The notes below the pieces were generated by a model. The model saw only the letters and a program-made list of their open reading frames with translations. It ran no database searches and was not told the DNA's origin. Made by a program: the position numbers and the translations under genes. Shown one piece after another: positions 26,621-35,912 of a DNA stretch of 64,000 nt (position 1 is its first letter; every line of letters starts with the position of its first letter). The stretch is from Pseudomonas wenzhouensis (lineage in GTDB: Bacteria > Pseudomonadota > Gammaproteobacteria > Pseudomonadales > Pseudomonadaceae), in NCBI RefSeq assembly GCF_021029445.1, contig NZ_CP072610.1, forward strand, positions 2,914,001 through 2,978,000. The letters are read 5' to 3'.

Positions 26621-26679
26621 GTAGCCCGGATGCAACCCGGGCATTGCCGGCGGGTTCCCCCGAATTGCATCCGGGCTAC
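26621..26679. repeat. GTAGCCCGGAT-type REP-like palindrome
   Basis: GTAGCCCGGATGCAACCCGG and its inverted partner ATTGCATCCGGGCTAC enclose a variable centre. It lies between the trhO start and the bolA stop, ending one base before the bolA stop codon. Confidence 0.85.
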
Positions 26680-26680
26680 C

Positions 26681-26974
26681 TCAATGACCGCCGCGGCAGG
26701 TCGGCGAGGCCGGCGCCACACCCTGCGCTGCCCACTCCTCGGGGGTGTAGGTGTGCAGGGCCAGGGCATGGATCTGTCCCATCAGCTCGCCCACCGTGGC
26801 ATAGACCTTCTGATGCCGCTTGACTGCGTTCAGGCCGGCGAACAGCGGACTGACGATCACCGCCTTGTAGTGGGTTTCCAGGCCACGGCTGTGCATATGG
26901 CTCTCGTCCAGCACCTCGAGATGCTCGGGCTGCAGGTCAGCGAGGGCAGTGACGATCAGGTCTTGCTTGGACAT
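26681..26974 (-). CDS. BolA-family protein
   Basis: 97 residues of the BolA fold (HLEVLDESHMHSRGLETHYKAVIVS, then FAGLNAVKRHQKVYATVGELM). BolA proteins pair with monothiol glutaredoxins in iron-sulfur handling or act on cell shape; the His residues that can bind a shared cluster (HMHSRG and the late KRHQ) are present. I use the ATG at 26974 because GGAG sits 6 nt upstream; a longer start at 26986 overlaps the stop of the preceding gene (TGATG). The C-terminal tail (SPTCRGGH) is longer than in E. coli BolA. Confidence 0.85.
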   Translation of the reverse strand: MSKQDLIVTALADLQPEHLEVLDESHMHSRGLETHYKAVIVSPLFAGLNAVKRHQKVYATVGELMGQIHALALHTYTPEEWAAQGVAPASPTCRGGH

Positions 26975-26985
26975 CTTGGACTCCA

Positions 26986-27483
26986 TCAGGGCTGTTTCGG
27001 CAGACCGAGCTCGTTGCTCATGTCGGTCAGCAGCTTGTTCACTTCAGGTACGGCAGCTTCCAGCTTGCTCTGGGTGATCTGCGCGGATTGTGCGGTCAGC
27101 GTCGGCATCTTCTGCAGCACCTTCTGCCCCAACGGCGACTCGTAGAAGGCGATCAGATCCTTGAGTTCCTGCTCATTGAAGTTGCTGGTGTAGAGCTTGA
27201 CCATGTCCGGCTTGAGCTTGTCCCAACCCACTGCCCTGTCCAGCGCGGCATTGGCCTTGGCCTGATAGCTTTCCAGCACGGCCTTCTTGCCATTCGGCGC
27301 CTCGGCGAAACGCTGGGCGAACATCTGCTGCACCTGACCGTAGACCGGTACCGTCAGCCTGTCGGCATTGGCCAGTTTGAGAAAACGCTCGGCATCAGCA
27401 GCGTGACTGGCAGCATCGGCCATGGCCATGGAGGCGCTCGCGCTGAGCAGAACGGCGGTGCAGAGTTTGCTAAAACGAAGCAT
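26986..27483 (-). CDS. DUF2059-domain periplasmic protein
   Basis: 165 residues. The signal peptide (MLRFSKLCTAVLLSASASMA, cleaved near ADA) is followed by an alpha-helical domain with the DUF2059 pattern (KLYTSNFNEQELKDLIAFYESPLGQKVL). The function of the domain is unknown. It precedes bolA on the same strand with overlapping stop and start codons (TGATG), so the two are translationally linked. Confidence 0.85.
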   Translation of the reverse strand: MLRFSKLCTAVLLSASASMAMADAASHAADAERFLKLANADRLTVPVYGQVQQMFAQRFAEAPNGKKAVLESYQAKANAALDRAVGWDKLKPDMVKLYTSNFNEQELKDLIAFYESPLGQKVLQKMPTLTAQSAQITQSKLEAAVPEVNKLLTDMSNELGLPKQP

Positions 27484-27749
27484 GGAGAGCGTCCAGAGGT
27501 TATGAGCGAGTCTGGGTAGACTGCAAAGGCGGCATTTTGTGCCCTGCGCCAAAATCCCTCAAGGGAGACGAGTTGTGCGCCAGCTCACAGACAAGCTGCC
27601 GACCGGCGCAGCTAACGCTCAGTTGCCAAATTGCCAGTACTTGCCCATCCGTGAACGAACTCGGCATTGTGCGCACCATTACTTTCAAGGCATGCGCATC
27701 ATCCGATTCGGCAATTGATCGCCAGCCTGCGCACACACGGACGTGCCCG

Positions 27750-28760
27750 ATGACCAGTCTCGCTTCACATGCTCCCGTTGCCCTGCAGCCTCTGTGCGAC
27801 AGCAAGGGCCGTTTGCTCGATGCAGCCATTGGCTGGTCCAGCCGCCCACAGGTCAACTGCGCCCTGCACGGCCATCCGGGACGGCGCAAACGCTGGAATC
27901 ACTGGTGCATTACCACGCCACAGTGGATGCTCGCACTGACCCTGGCCGATCTCGACTACCTCGGTTATGGCGCTGCCTATTTTCTCGACCTGCAAACCGG
28001 GCAATCGGTTGCCCACGCACAGTTCCGACCTTTTGCCCTGGGCTGCCAGTTGCCCGATTCGCCACTTGCCAGCCACGCCTTCAACCATGCCCGCCTGCAA
28101 CTGAGGGTCGTCGAACACCCAGGCCGCCTGCGGCTTACCGCCTCGGCACCGGATATTGGTGGGCAAGCGCTGCAGATCGCCCTGGACATTCAGCGCCCTG
28201 CCCACCTGCAATCGGTCAACCTGGTGGCGCCACTGCCAAATGGCGGCTTTCATGCCACCAGCCGGCAACTCGGTCTGCCTGCTGCAGGCAGCCTGCAACT
28301 GGGTCGCAAACAGTACGGGTGCATACCTGGGCAAAGCTTCGCCGCACTGGATTTTGGTCGCGGCGTCTGGCCGCTGAACACTTACTGGCGGCGAGCAGCC
28401 TTCGCTGCACCAGGTGGCATCGCCGGCAACTTCGGTGCCGGCTGGCTCGATCACAGCGGCCTCTCGGAAAATGCCCTGTGGTTCGGCGGTGAAGTACAAC
28501 CGCTCGACAGCACGCTGCATATCGTCCGCAGTTCACAGGCAGTGCTGGCCCCATGGCGTCTGGACAGCGAGGACGAACGAGTGTCCCTGCGTTTCACTCC
28601 GCGCCAGTTGCACAAGGCCCGTCCCACGTTCGGCCCCTTCTACGCCGACACCCAGCAGCACTTCGGCCACTATCATGGCGTACTACGCGGGCCCAAGGGC
28701 GAGCGCGTGCCGGTGGACGGTGCACTGGGATGGCTGGGAGAAACCCACGCCCGCTGGTAA
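27750..28760 (+). CDS. DUF2804-domain protein, unknown function
   Basis: 336 residues. The DUF2804 pattern is visible: an N-terminal LCDSKGRLLDAAIGWSSRP, KRWNHWCITTPQWML, then WPLNTYWRRAAF and a C-terminal HYHGVLRGPKGERVPVDGALGW. No catalytic motif is known to me. It stands alone, divergent from the DUF2059 gene across 266 bp that should hold both promoters. The ATG at 27750 was chosen because the family starts shortly before the Leu-Cys motif. A lipid- or carotenoid-related beta-barrel fold has been suggested for similar domains, but I treat it as unknown. Confidence 0.75.
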   Translation: MTSLASHAPVALQPLCDSKGRLLDAAIGWSSRPQVNCALHGHPGRRKRWNHWCITTPQWMLALTLADLDYLGYGAAYFLDLQTGQSVAHAQFRPFALGCQLPDSPLASHAFNHARLQLRVVEHPGRLRLTASAPDIGGQALQIALDIQRPAHLQSVNLVAPLPNGGFHATSRQLGLPAAGSLQLGRKQYGCIPGQSFAALDFGRGVWPLNTYWRRAAFAAPGGIAGNFGAGWLDHSGLSENALWFGGEVQPLDSTLHIVRSSQAVLAPWRLDSEDERVSLRFTPRQLHKARPTFGPFYADTQQHFGHYHGVLRGPKGERVPVDGALGWLGETHARW

Positions 28761-28844
28761 TCGACACCATAGAGAAGTTGTGGAACCAGTCTCCGATGGC
28801 GCGACCTAAACTGCCAGCCACCCCGACTATGCCCGGAGAACGCC

Positions 28845-30231
<1,387 letters not shown>

Positions 30232-30239
<8 letters not shown>

Positions 30240-30849
30240 AGGCAAAAGCGGCGCTACACCGCTGGAAGGCGATGGCAAACGCATTCTGTTGATTCTCGGC
30301 ACACCGAAACAGAACAGTTTCTGCCACGCGCTGGCCGAGGCTTACAGCCAGGGCGCGCGCAGCAGAGGCCACGTCGTCCGCCAGTTGAAACTGGGCGAGA
30401 TGCAGTTCGACCCGATCCTGCGCGACGGCTATGAGCAGAGCCAGAGCCTGGAGCTGGATCTGCTCGAGGCCCAGCGCCTGATCCACTGGGCCGAACATCT
30501 GGTGTTCGTCTACCCGGTCTGGTGGGGCGGTGTTCCAGCGCTGCTCAAGGGCTTCTTCGACCGGGTGTTCCTGCCTGGTTTCGCTTTCAAGTACCGCAAC
30601 CGCTCGCAACTCTGGGACAAGCTGCTCACGGGGCGCAGCGCCGACCTGCTGGTGACCCTGGACACGCCGCGCTGGTACTTCCGCTGGGTCTATGGCGCGC
30701 CGGCACATCGGCAGATGGTGCGTACCATTCTCGGTTTCTGCGGCATCAGGACCCGCCGCCTGGCTGAGTTCGCCCCGGTGCGCCCGTCCAATGAGGAACA
30801 GCGCCAAGGCTGGCTGCGCAAGGCTGAGGCACTGGGCAGCAAGGCGTAG
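30232..30849 (+). CDS. NAD(P)H-dependent quinone reductase (flavodoxin-like fold)
   Basis: 205 residues of the NAD(P)H dehydrogenase (quinone)/KefF-MdaB-like family. The FMN/FAD binding start is [20 protein letters not shown] and the family loop [23 protein letters not shown] lies at about 90-112. It probably reduces quinones by two electrons, or serves in redox stress. It overlaps fumC by 8 nt, so co-translation is likely. Its TAG stop lies inside the repeat element that follows. Confidence 0.88.
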
Positions 30850-30910
30850 CCCGGATGCAATTCGGGGCCGCCCGAGTTCGAGCAAGCCTCCCCGGATGCC
30901 CCCGGGCTAC
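30846..30910. repeat. GTAGCCCGGAT-type REP-like palindrome that supplies both adjacent stop codons
   Basis: GTAGCCCGGATG at one end and CCCCGGGCTAC at the other. The left GTAG holds the TAG stop of the quinone reductase (30847-30849) and the right CTAC holds the stop of phnP (30907-30909) on the other strand. The element therefore fills the entire space between two convergent genes. Confidence 0.85.
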
Positions 30911-31656
30911 AGCAGCAGACCGTCGCTGGCCAGGCGGACGCCTTCCGGCAAGGCGTCGGGATGCTCCAGCAGCCAGGCATCGAAGCTATGGCCAATATGG
31001 GTCAGCACCGCCTGTGTCGGCTGCAGGCGCTCGATGACCTCCAACGCGCGGATCAGGTCGTTGTGGTTGCGCGGCGCCACTGGCTGCGGCGCGGTGGAGC
31101 AGTCGAGCACCAGCAGATCCAGCGGCGCGCGCTCAAGCTCGACGCAACTGGCCTCGGGTACGCCCACCGTGTCGGTGAGGTAGGCGATGCGTCTGCCCTG
31201 CCCTTCGAACAAATAGCCGAAAGTCGGCTTGGAATGATTCAGCGGCAACGCGGTGACTCTCAACTCGCCCAACTGGCGGCGCTCGAAAGCGGCAAACGGC
31301 TGGCTGAAATCGAGGATGCCGGGGTGCTTGTACAGATCGGCCAGGCCTTCCGGGTCGTCCGGGCCATGCACTGGAATCACCAGCCCCTGCCCCCAACGCA
31401 GGTGCAACAGACCCTGGGCGTGATCGGCGTGGTAGTGGGTCTGCAGAATGCCGCTGAGACTGTGCGGCGCGAAGCGCTCGGTGAGATCGGTCAGGCCGCT
31501 GTCGATCAGCCAGCGCTGCGCCCCACATTCGATCAGTGCGCAACAGGGGCCACGGCGCCGCGCGGGAGAGATGCGCGCCGCAGCGCAGGCCGGGCAACTG
31601 CAGTTGTACACCGGCACCTGGCGCGCATCGCCGGTGCCGAGCAGGGTCAGGCGCAT
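30907..31656 (-). CDS. phnP: Phosphoribosyl 1,2-cyclic phosphate phosphodiesterase PhnP
   Basis: 249 residues of the metallo-beta-lactamase fold. The metal-binding THYHADH motif is near residues 73-79, and a Cys-rich N-terminal loop (NCSCPACAAAR) is typical of PhnP. It opens the cyclic phosphate made by C-P lyase to give ribose 1,5-bisphosphate for PhnN. It is the last gene of the phn operon and overlaps phnN by 10 nt. Its stop codon lies within a REP-like repeat. Confidence 0.94.
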   Translation of the reverse strand: MRLTLLGTGDARQVPVYNCSCPACAAARISPARRRGPCCALIECGAQRWLIDSGLTDLTERFAPHSLSGILQTHYHADHAQGLLHLRWGQGLVIPVHGPDDPEGLADLYKHPGILDFSQPFAAFERRQLGELRVTALPLNHSKPTFGYLFEGQGRRIAYLTDTVGVPEASCVELERAPLDLLVLDCSTAPQPVAPRNHNDLIRALEVIERLQPTQAVLTHIGHSFDAWLLEHPDALPEGVRLASDGLLL

Positions 31657-32303
31657 CGGCGCATCTCGTCGAGCAGGTGCAGCAGACGATTCACGGTCTG
31701 TTGCAGGGGGCCGGAGTTGTCCAGGGTGATAGTGTCCGCCTGATCGCCCCTCTCCCCCGGCCCCTCGGCTTTGGCGTCCTGCGTCTGCCTACCTCCTGCA
31801 TCCACGCAGTCGTCTCCCATAATTGGGAGAGGGGAACAAGCAACGCCGGCCTGCAGTTCGCGGCTGCGCGCCAGGCGCTGCTCGATCTGCTCTGGCGTCT
31901 CGCGGCCACGGGCCAGCAGGCGCTGACGCAGCACCGCTTCGTCGACCTGCAGCAGAATCACCAGCAGGTTTGGATAGCGCTGACGGGCGGCAGCCAGATG
32001 GCCGCGCGAACCGTTGATCAGCACGTCCTGCCCGGCGCTCAACCAGTCATCGATCTCGCGCGGGATGCCGTAGGCCAGGCCGTTGGCGCGCCAGCTCAGG
32101 GCAAAGGCACCCTCGCCCTGCAGACGCTCGAATTCATCCGGGGTGACGCCCACGGCGTCTTCGCCCACCGACTCGGCGCTGCGGGTGATCACCCGCCGGG
32201 CGAACCGACAGCCGTGCGCCTCCAGCGGCGCGCGCGCGGCTTGCAACAGGCTGTCCTTGCCCGAGCCCGAAGGCCCCATCAGATAGATCAACCTGCCCTG
32301 CAT
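31647..32303 (-). CDS. phnN: Ribose 1,5-bisphosphate phosphokinase PhnN with a repeat-derived in-frame insertion
   Basis: 218 residues from the ATG at 32303, against about 185-190 for most PhnN. It makes PRPP from ribose 1,5-bisphosphate and ATP. The P-loop GPSGSGKDSL (8-17) and the family ending LDNSGPLQQTV are intact. Between LARSRELQAG and ADTITLDNSG lies about 33 extra residues (VACSPLPIMGDDCVDAG..., GPGERGDQ) coded by a palindromic element bounded by CCCCTCTCCC / GGGAGAGGGG (31747-31834). The insertion keeps the frame, so the protein is probably made, but its activity is uncertain. TGATG overlap with phnM. Confidence 0.9.
   Translation of the reverse strand: MQGRLIYLMGPSGSGKDSLLQAARAPLEAHGCRFARRVITRSAESVGEDAVGVTPDEFERLQGEGAFALSWRANGLAYGIPREIDDWLSAGQDVLINGSRGHLAAARQRYPNLLVILLQVDEAVLRQRLLARGRETPEQIEQRLARSRELQAGVACSPLPIMGDDCVDAGGRQTQDAKAEGPGERGDQADTITLDNSGPLQQTVNRLLHLLDEMRRCA
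31747..31834. repeat. Palindromic repeat element inserted in frame within phnN
   Basis: The ends are the inverted repeats CCCCTCTCCC (31747-31756) and GGGAGAGGGG (31825-31834), with an inner hairpin TCTCCCA/TGGGAGA at 31813-31830. The middle (31775-31812) resembles 63115-63152 outside the operon, including CCTGC near the start and GCAGTCG at the end. It is therefore a dispersed element, here read through as protein. Confidence 0.8.
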
Positions 32304-33448
32304 CAGAATACCCTTCGTGCTTGCCGCCACACCTGCTGGATCACCGGCTGCTGGCCATGGGCCCTAGCCTGTACCAGGTCGGCGCGCAGACCGACGCGAA
32401 TCTCGCCGCGATCATCCATCCCCGCCGCCCTGGCCGGTGCGCGGCTGACAGTGGCGATGGCCGCCGGCAGATCATAGCCGTTGTCCTGCCCGGCGAGCAG
32501 CCACGCCGCATGCAACAGGCTGGCCGGGTAGTAGTCACTGGAAAGGATATCCAGCACGCCATGCTGAGCCAGCTCGGCGGCGGCGATATTGCCCGAGTGC
32601 GAACCGCCACGCACCACATTCGGTGCGCCCATCAGCACCTTGAGGCCCAGCTCGTGGCTGGCCCTGGCCGCTTCCAGAGTGGTGGGAAATTCGGCGATGG
32701 CCATGCCAAAGCCGGCCGATTCCTGCACATGGGCCAGGGTCGCGTCGTCATGGCTGGCCACCGAGATACCGCGACCATGGCAATCCTCGACGATGGCGCG
32801 ACGCTGGCGGTCGCTGTACTGGCGCGAATTGGCGATCTGCTCCTGAAGAAATTCCTCCATCTCCGCCGGGCTCAGATGGTACTTGCCCATGTAGTACTCG
32901 CGGTACTTCTCCACCTTGGCGAACTGGCGCTGGCCGGGCGAGTGATCCATCACCGACACCAGCGCCACCAACGGGTGCTCCACCAGGTCGCGGTAGATGG
33001 TCAGGGCATCGGGGTGGCACAGCTCGCAACGCAGGTGCAGGCGGTGCTCGGCGCGGGTCTGACCGGCCGCCTCGGCGGCGGCGATGGCCTCGATCATCGC
33101 CGGCAGCTGCTGCATGCGCCGGCCACGCGGATTGATGTCACCGATGGACAGCGCATCGAACACCGTGGTGATGCCGGCGGCAACGATCTGCGCGTCGTGG
33201 GTCAGCACCGCCGAGGCCGACGGCCAGTCCACCCCGGGGCGCGGACTCATGTGTTTTTCCAGGTTGTCGGTGTGCAGCTCCACCAGCCCCGGCAGCAGGT
33301 AATCGCCGCCGAGATCCTGAGCCTGCGGCAAACGACAGGTGCCCTCGTCCACCGCAGCGATCAGCCCATCGCGCAACAGCAGACTGCCGAGAAATTCGCG
33401 CTCAGCGGTGACGATACGGGCGTTGCTGAGAATCTGTTCAGACGACAT
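32303..33448 (-). CDS. phnM: alpha-D-ribose 1-methylphosphonate 5-triphosphate diphosphatase PhnM
   Basis: 381 residues of the amidohydrolase superfamily. LPGLVELHTDNLEKHMSPR (about 52-70) contains metal-binding residues, and later metal ligands are in HRLHLRCEL, MDHSPGQ and SHDDAT. PhnM removes pyrophosphate from the triphosphate intermediate made by PhnGHIL. It overlaps phnL at one end and phnN at the other (TGATG), so the operon is tightly coupled. Confidence 0.95.
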   Translation of the reverse strand: MSSEQILSNARIVTAEREFLGSLLLRDGLIAAVDEGTCRLPQAQDLGGDYLLPGLVELHTDNLEKHMSPRPGVDWPSASAVLTHDAQIVAAGITTVFDALSIGDINPRGRRMQQLPAMIEAIAAAEAAGQTRAEHRLHLRCELCHPDALTIYRDLVEHPLVALVSVMDHSPGQRQFAKVEKYREYYMGKYHLSPAEMEEFLQEQIANSRQYSDRQRRAIVEDCHGRGISVASHDDATLAHVQESAGFGMAIAEFPTTLEAARASHELGLKVLMGAPNVVRGGSHSGNIAAAELAQHGVLDILSSDYYPASLLHAAWLLAGQDNGYDLPAAIATVSRAPARAAGMDDRGEIRVGLRADLVQARAHGQQPVIQQVWRQARRVF

Positions 33449-34154
33449 AGACGTACTCCGGTTGCGCCGCGGCGGCGCTCATGTCGAGGTAACGGTCGGC
33501 TACTGCCTCGCGGGCGCTGCGGTCGTGAAAAATGCCAATCAGCGCGCTGCCGGCGGCCTTGGCCTCATTGATCAGTTCCAGCACCACCTGGCGGTTGGCG
33601 TCGTCCAGCGAGGCGGTGGGTTCGTCGAGCAGCAGCACCGGCCACTCGACCATGAAGCCGCGAGCGATATTGACGCGCTGCTGCTCACCACCGGAAAAGG
33701 TGCCCGGCGCCAGTTGCCACAGCGCTTCGGGGATGTTCAGCCGCGCCAACAGCGCCTTGGCCCGCGCCTCGGCGTCGCTACGCGTCCAGCCTCGCGACAA
33801 TGCCGGCTCCATCACCACGTCCAGGGTCGAGACGCGCGGGATCACCCGCAGGAACTGGCTGACGTAGCCCAGGCTCTGCCGGCGCACCGCCAGCACCTGG
33901 CGCGGCTCGGCACCGACCAGCTCCACCGGCGCGCCCTGGTGACGGATGCGGATGCTGCCGCCAGCGGCCAGGTAGTTGCCGTACAGGGTGCGCAGCAGGG
34001 TCGACTTGCCGGCGCCGGACTGGCCATGCAGCACCAGGCACTCGCCGCCGCGCACAGCGAAATTCAGGTCACGCAGCACCTGCAGGACGACGCCGTTCTG
34101 CTGATGCAGGGTGAAGGTCTTGCTGAGGCCGCTGACCTCGATCAGGTTGTTCAT
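33438..34154 (-). CDS. phnL: Phosphonate C-P lyase system protein PhnL (ABC-type ATPase)
   Basis: 238 residues. Walker A GQSGAGKST, signature FSGGEQQRVNIARGF and Walker B VLLLDEPTASLD are intact. PhnL is required with PhnG, PhnH and PhnI to transfer the methylphosphonate-ribose group to ATP. The start is taken at the ATG at 34154; a TTG two codons upstream is not needed. A REP-like repeat lies between it and phnK, the only large gap inside phnG-P. Confidence 0.95.
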   Translation of the reverse strand: MNNLIEVSGLSKTFTLHQQNGVVLQVLRDLNFAVRGGECLVLHGQSGAGKSTLLRTLYGNYLAAGGSIRIRHQGAPVELVGAEPRQVLAVRRQSLGYVSQFLRVIPRVSTLDVVMEPALSRGWTRSDAEARAKALLARLNIPEALWQLAPGTFSGGEQQRVNIARGFMVEWPVLLLDEPTASLDDANRQVVLELINEAKAAGSALIGIFHDRSAREAVADRYLDMSAAAAQPEYVYVV

Positions 34155-34172
34155 GGTCAATACTCTCTGCGT

Positions 34173-34228
34173 GTGTGGGAGGGGCTTTAGCCGCGACAGA
34201 AGGGATCGCGGCTAAAGCCCCTCCCACA
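34173..34228. repeat. GTGGGAGGGGCTTTAGCCGCGA-type REP-like palindrome between phnK and phnL
   Basis: Arms GTGGGAGGGGCTTTAGCC and GGCTAAAGCCCCTCCCAC face each other across a short loop. Half of the same element occurs at 63164-63187. It breaks the otherwise overlapping phn gene chain. Confidence 0.85.
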
Positions 34229-34236
34229 GGACGAAA

Positions 34237-35046
34237 TCAGGGCTGCAACACCGACGACACCAGCAGCTGCGAATAGGGATGCTGCGGGTCGTCGAGAATC
34301 TGGTCGGTCAGCCCCGCCTCCACCACGCGCGAGCGGCGCATCACCATCAGCCGGTCGGCCAACAGGCGCGCCACCGCCAGGTCGTGGGTGACGATCACCA
34401 CCGCCAGGTCCAGCTCACGCACCAGACCACGCAGCAGGTCGAGCAGACGCGCCTGCACCGATACGTCCAATCCGCCGGTGGGTTCGTCCATGAACACCAG
34501 GCGTGGCGATGAAACCAGGTTGCGGGCGATCTGCAGGCGCTGCTGCATGCCGCCGGAAAAGGTGCGCGGCAGGTCATCGATACGTACCGGGTCGATCTCC
34601 ACCTGGCTCAGCCAGTCGAGCCCGGCGGCGCGCAGTTCGCCATAGTGGCGCACGCCCTGCGCCATCAGCCGCTCGCCGATGTTGGCGCCGGCCGATACCG
34701 CCATGCGCAGGCCGTCACGCGGGTTCTGTTCGACGAAGCCCCATTCGGTGCGCAGCAGCGTGCGCCGCTCGGCCTCGCTGGCGCTGTACAGGTCGAGCCA
34801 CTGGCCGTCGCGGCCGCGATAACTCACGTTGCCGCGATCCGGCGGGCAACGCCCGGAGAGCAGGCTGAGCAAGGTGGACTTGCCCGAGCCGGACTCGCCG
34901 ACGATGCCCAGCACTTCACCGGGATAGAGGTCGAAACTCACGCCCTGGCAGCCCTTGTCCGGGCCATACAGACGGGTCAGGTCGCGCGCCGAGAACAGCG
35001 GATCGGCCGCTGTCACGGCAGGTTGCAGACGTTCGGCGGCGCTCAT
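34237..35046 (-). CDS. phnK: Phosphonate C-P lyase system protein PhnK (ABC-type ATPase)
   Basis: 269 residues. Walker A GESGSGKST, signature FSGGMQQRLQIARNL and Walker B LVFMDEPTGGLDV are all present. In the known complex PhnK binds the PhnGHIJ core through PhnJ. It overlaps phnJ by 4 nt (35043-35046), consistent with coupled translation. Confidence 0.95.
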   Translation of the reverse strand: MSAAERLQPAVTAADPLFSARDLTRLYGPDKGCQGVSFDLYPGEVLGIVGESGSGKSTLLSLLSGRCPPDRGNVSYRGRDGQWLDLYSASEAERRTLLRTEWGFVEQNPRDGLRMAVSAGANIGERLMAQGVRHYGELRAAGLDWLSQVEIDPVRIDDLPRTFSGGMQQRLQIARNLVSSPRLVFMDEPTGGLDVSVQARLLDLLRGLVRELDLAVVIVTHDLAVARLLADRLMVMRRSRVVEAGLTDQILDDPQHPYSQLLVSSVLQP

Positions 35047-35912
35047 TGCAGGTTCTCCTCGGTTCGCTGACGGCAGTAGTCGGTGTCGGAGCAGACGAAG
35101 CGCTTGCTGCCGGCGTCATCGACGATCAGCTCGTCAAGGAAGGAATCGCTGCTGCCACAGAAGGCGCAGCACTCGTCCCAGCGCTGCACGGCGAAGGGGT
35201 GATCCTCGAAGTCCAGGCTGACCACCCGGGTAAAGGGCGGCACCGCATACAGGCGCTTCTCGCGGCCGGCACCGAACAGCATCAGCGCCGGGCTCATGTC
35301 CAGTTTGGGGTTGTCGAATTTGGGAATCGGCGACGGGTCCATCACGTAGCGCTCGTCCACCGTCACCGGGTAGGCGTAGGCAGTGGCGATATGGCCGAAG
35401 GTGGCGATGTCCTCGTACAGCTTCACGTGCATCACGCCGTAGTCCTCCAGCGCATGCATGGTCCGCGTCTCCTGCTCACTCGGCTCGATGAAGCGCAGCG
35501 GCTCGGGAATCGGCACCTGATAGACCATGATCTGCCCGGCCGACAGCGGGGTTTCCGGAATGCGGTGACGGGTCTGGATTACGCTGGCTTCCACTGTACG
35601 CTCGGTGGTGGCGACGCCTGCCGTACGGGCGAAGAAGCGACGGATCGACACCGCATTGGTGGTGTCGTCAGCGCCCTGGTCGATCACCTTGAGCACGTCG
35701 TCCGCACCGAGAATGGCAGCGGTCAGCTGCATGCCGCCGGTGCCCCAGCCATAAGGCAGCGGCATCTCGCGGCCGCCGAAGGGCACCTGGTAGCCAGGGA
35801 TCGCCACCGCCTTGAGCAGGCCACGACGGATCATGCGTTTGGTCTGCTCGTCCAGGTAGGCGAAGTTGTAGGCCGACGCCTCGCGGGCGCCGCTTGCAGT
35901 GCAAAGGTTCAT
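35043..35912 (-). CDS. phnJ: Carbon-phosphorus lyase PhnJ (radical SAM)
   Basis: 289 residues. It breaks the C-P bond by radical chemistry with SAM. The four cluster cysteines fall at Cys249, Cys252, Cys274 and Cys280 (CAFCGSSD, FVCSDTDYC), with the same spacings (2, 21 and 5 residues between) as E. coli PhnJ Cys241/244/266/272. The start at 35912 overlaps the phnI stop (TGATG). Complete and normal, so the lyase itself appears functional. Confidence 0.97.
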   Translation of the reverse strand: MNLCTASGAREASAYNFAYLDEQTKRMIRRGLLKAVAIPGYQVPFGGREMPLPYGWGTGGMQLTAAILGADDVLKVIDQGADDTTNAVSIRRFFARTAGVATTERTVEASVIQTRHRIPETPLSAGQIMVYQVPIPEPLRFIEPSEQETRTMHALEDYGVMHVKLYEDIATFGHIATAYAYPVTVDERYVMDPSPIPKFDNPKLDMSPALMLFGAGREKRLYAVPPFTRVVSLDFEDHPFAVQRWDECCAFCGSSDSFLDELIVDDAGSKRFVCSDTDYCRQRTEENLQ

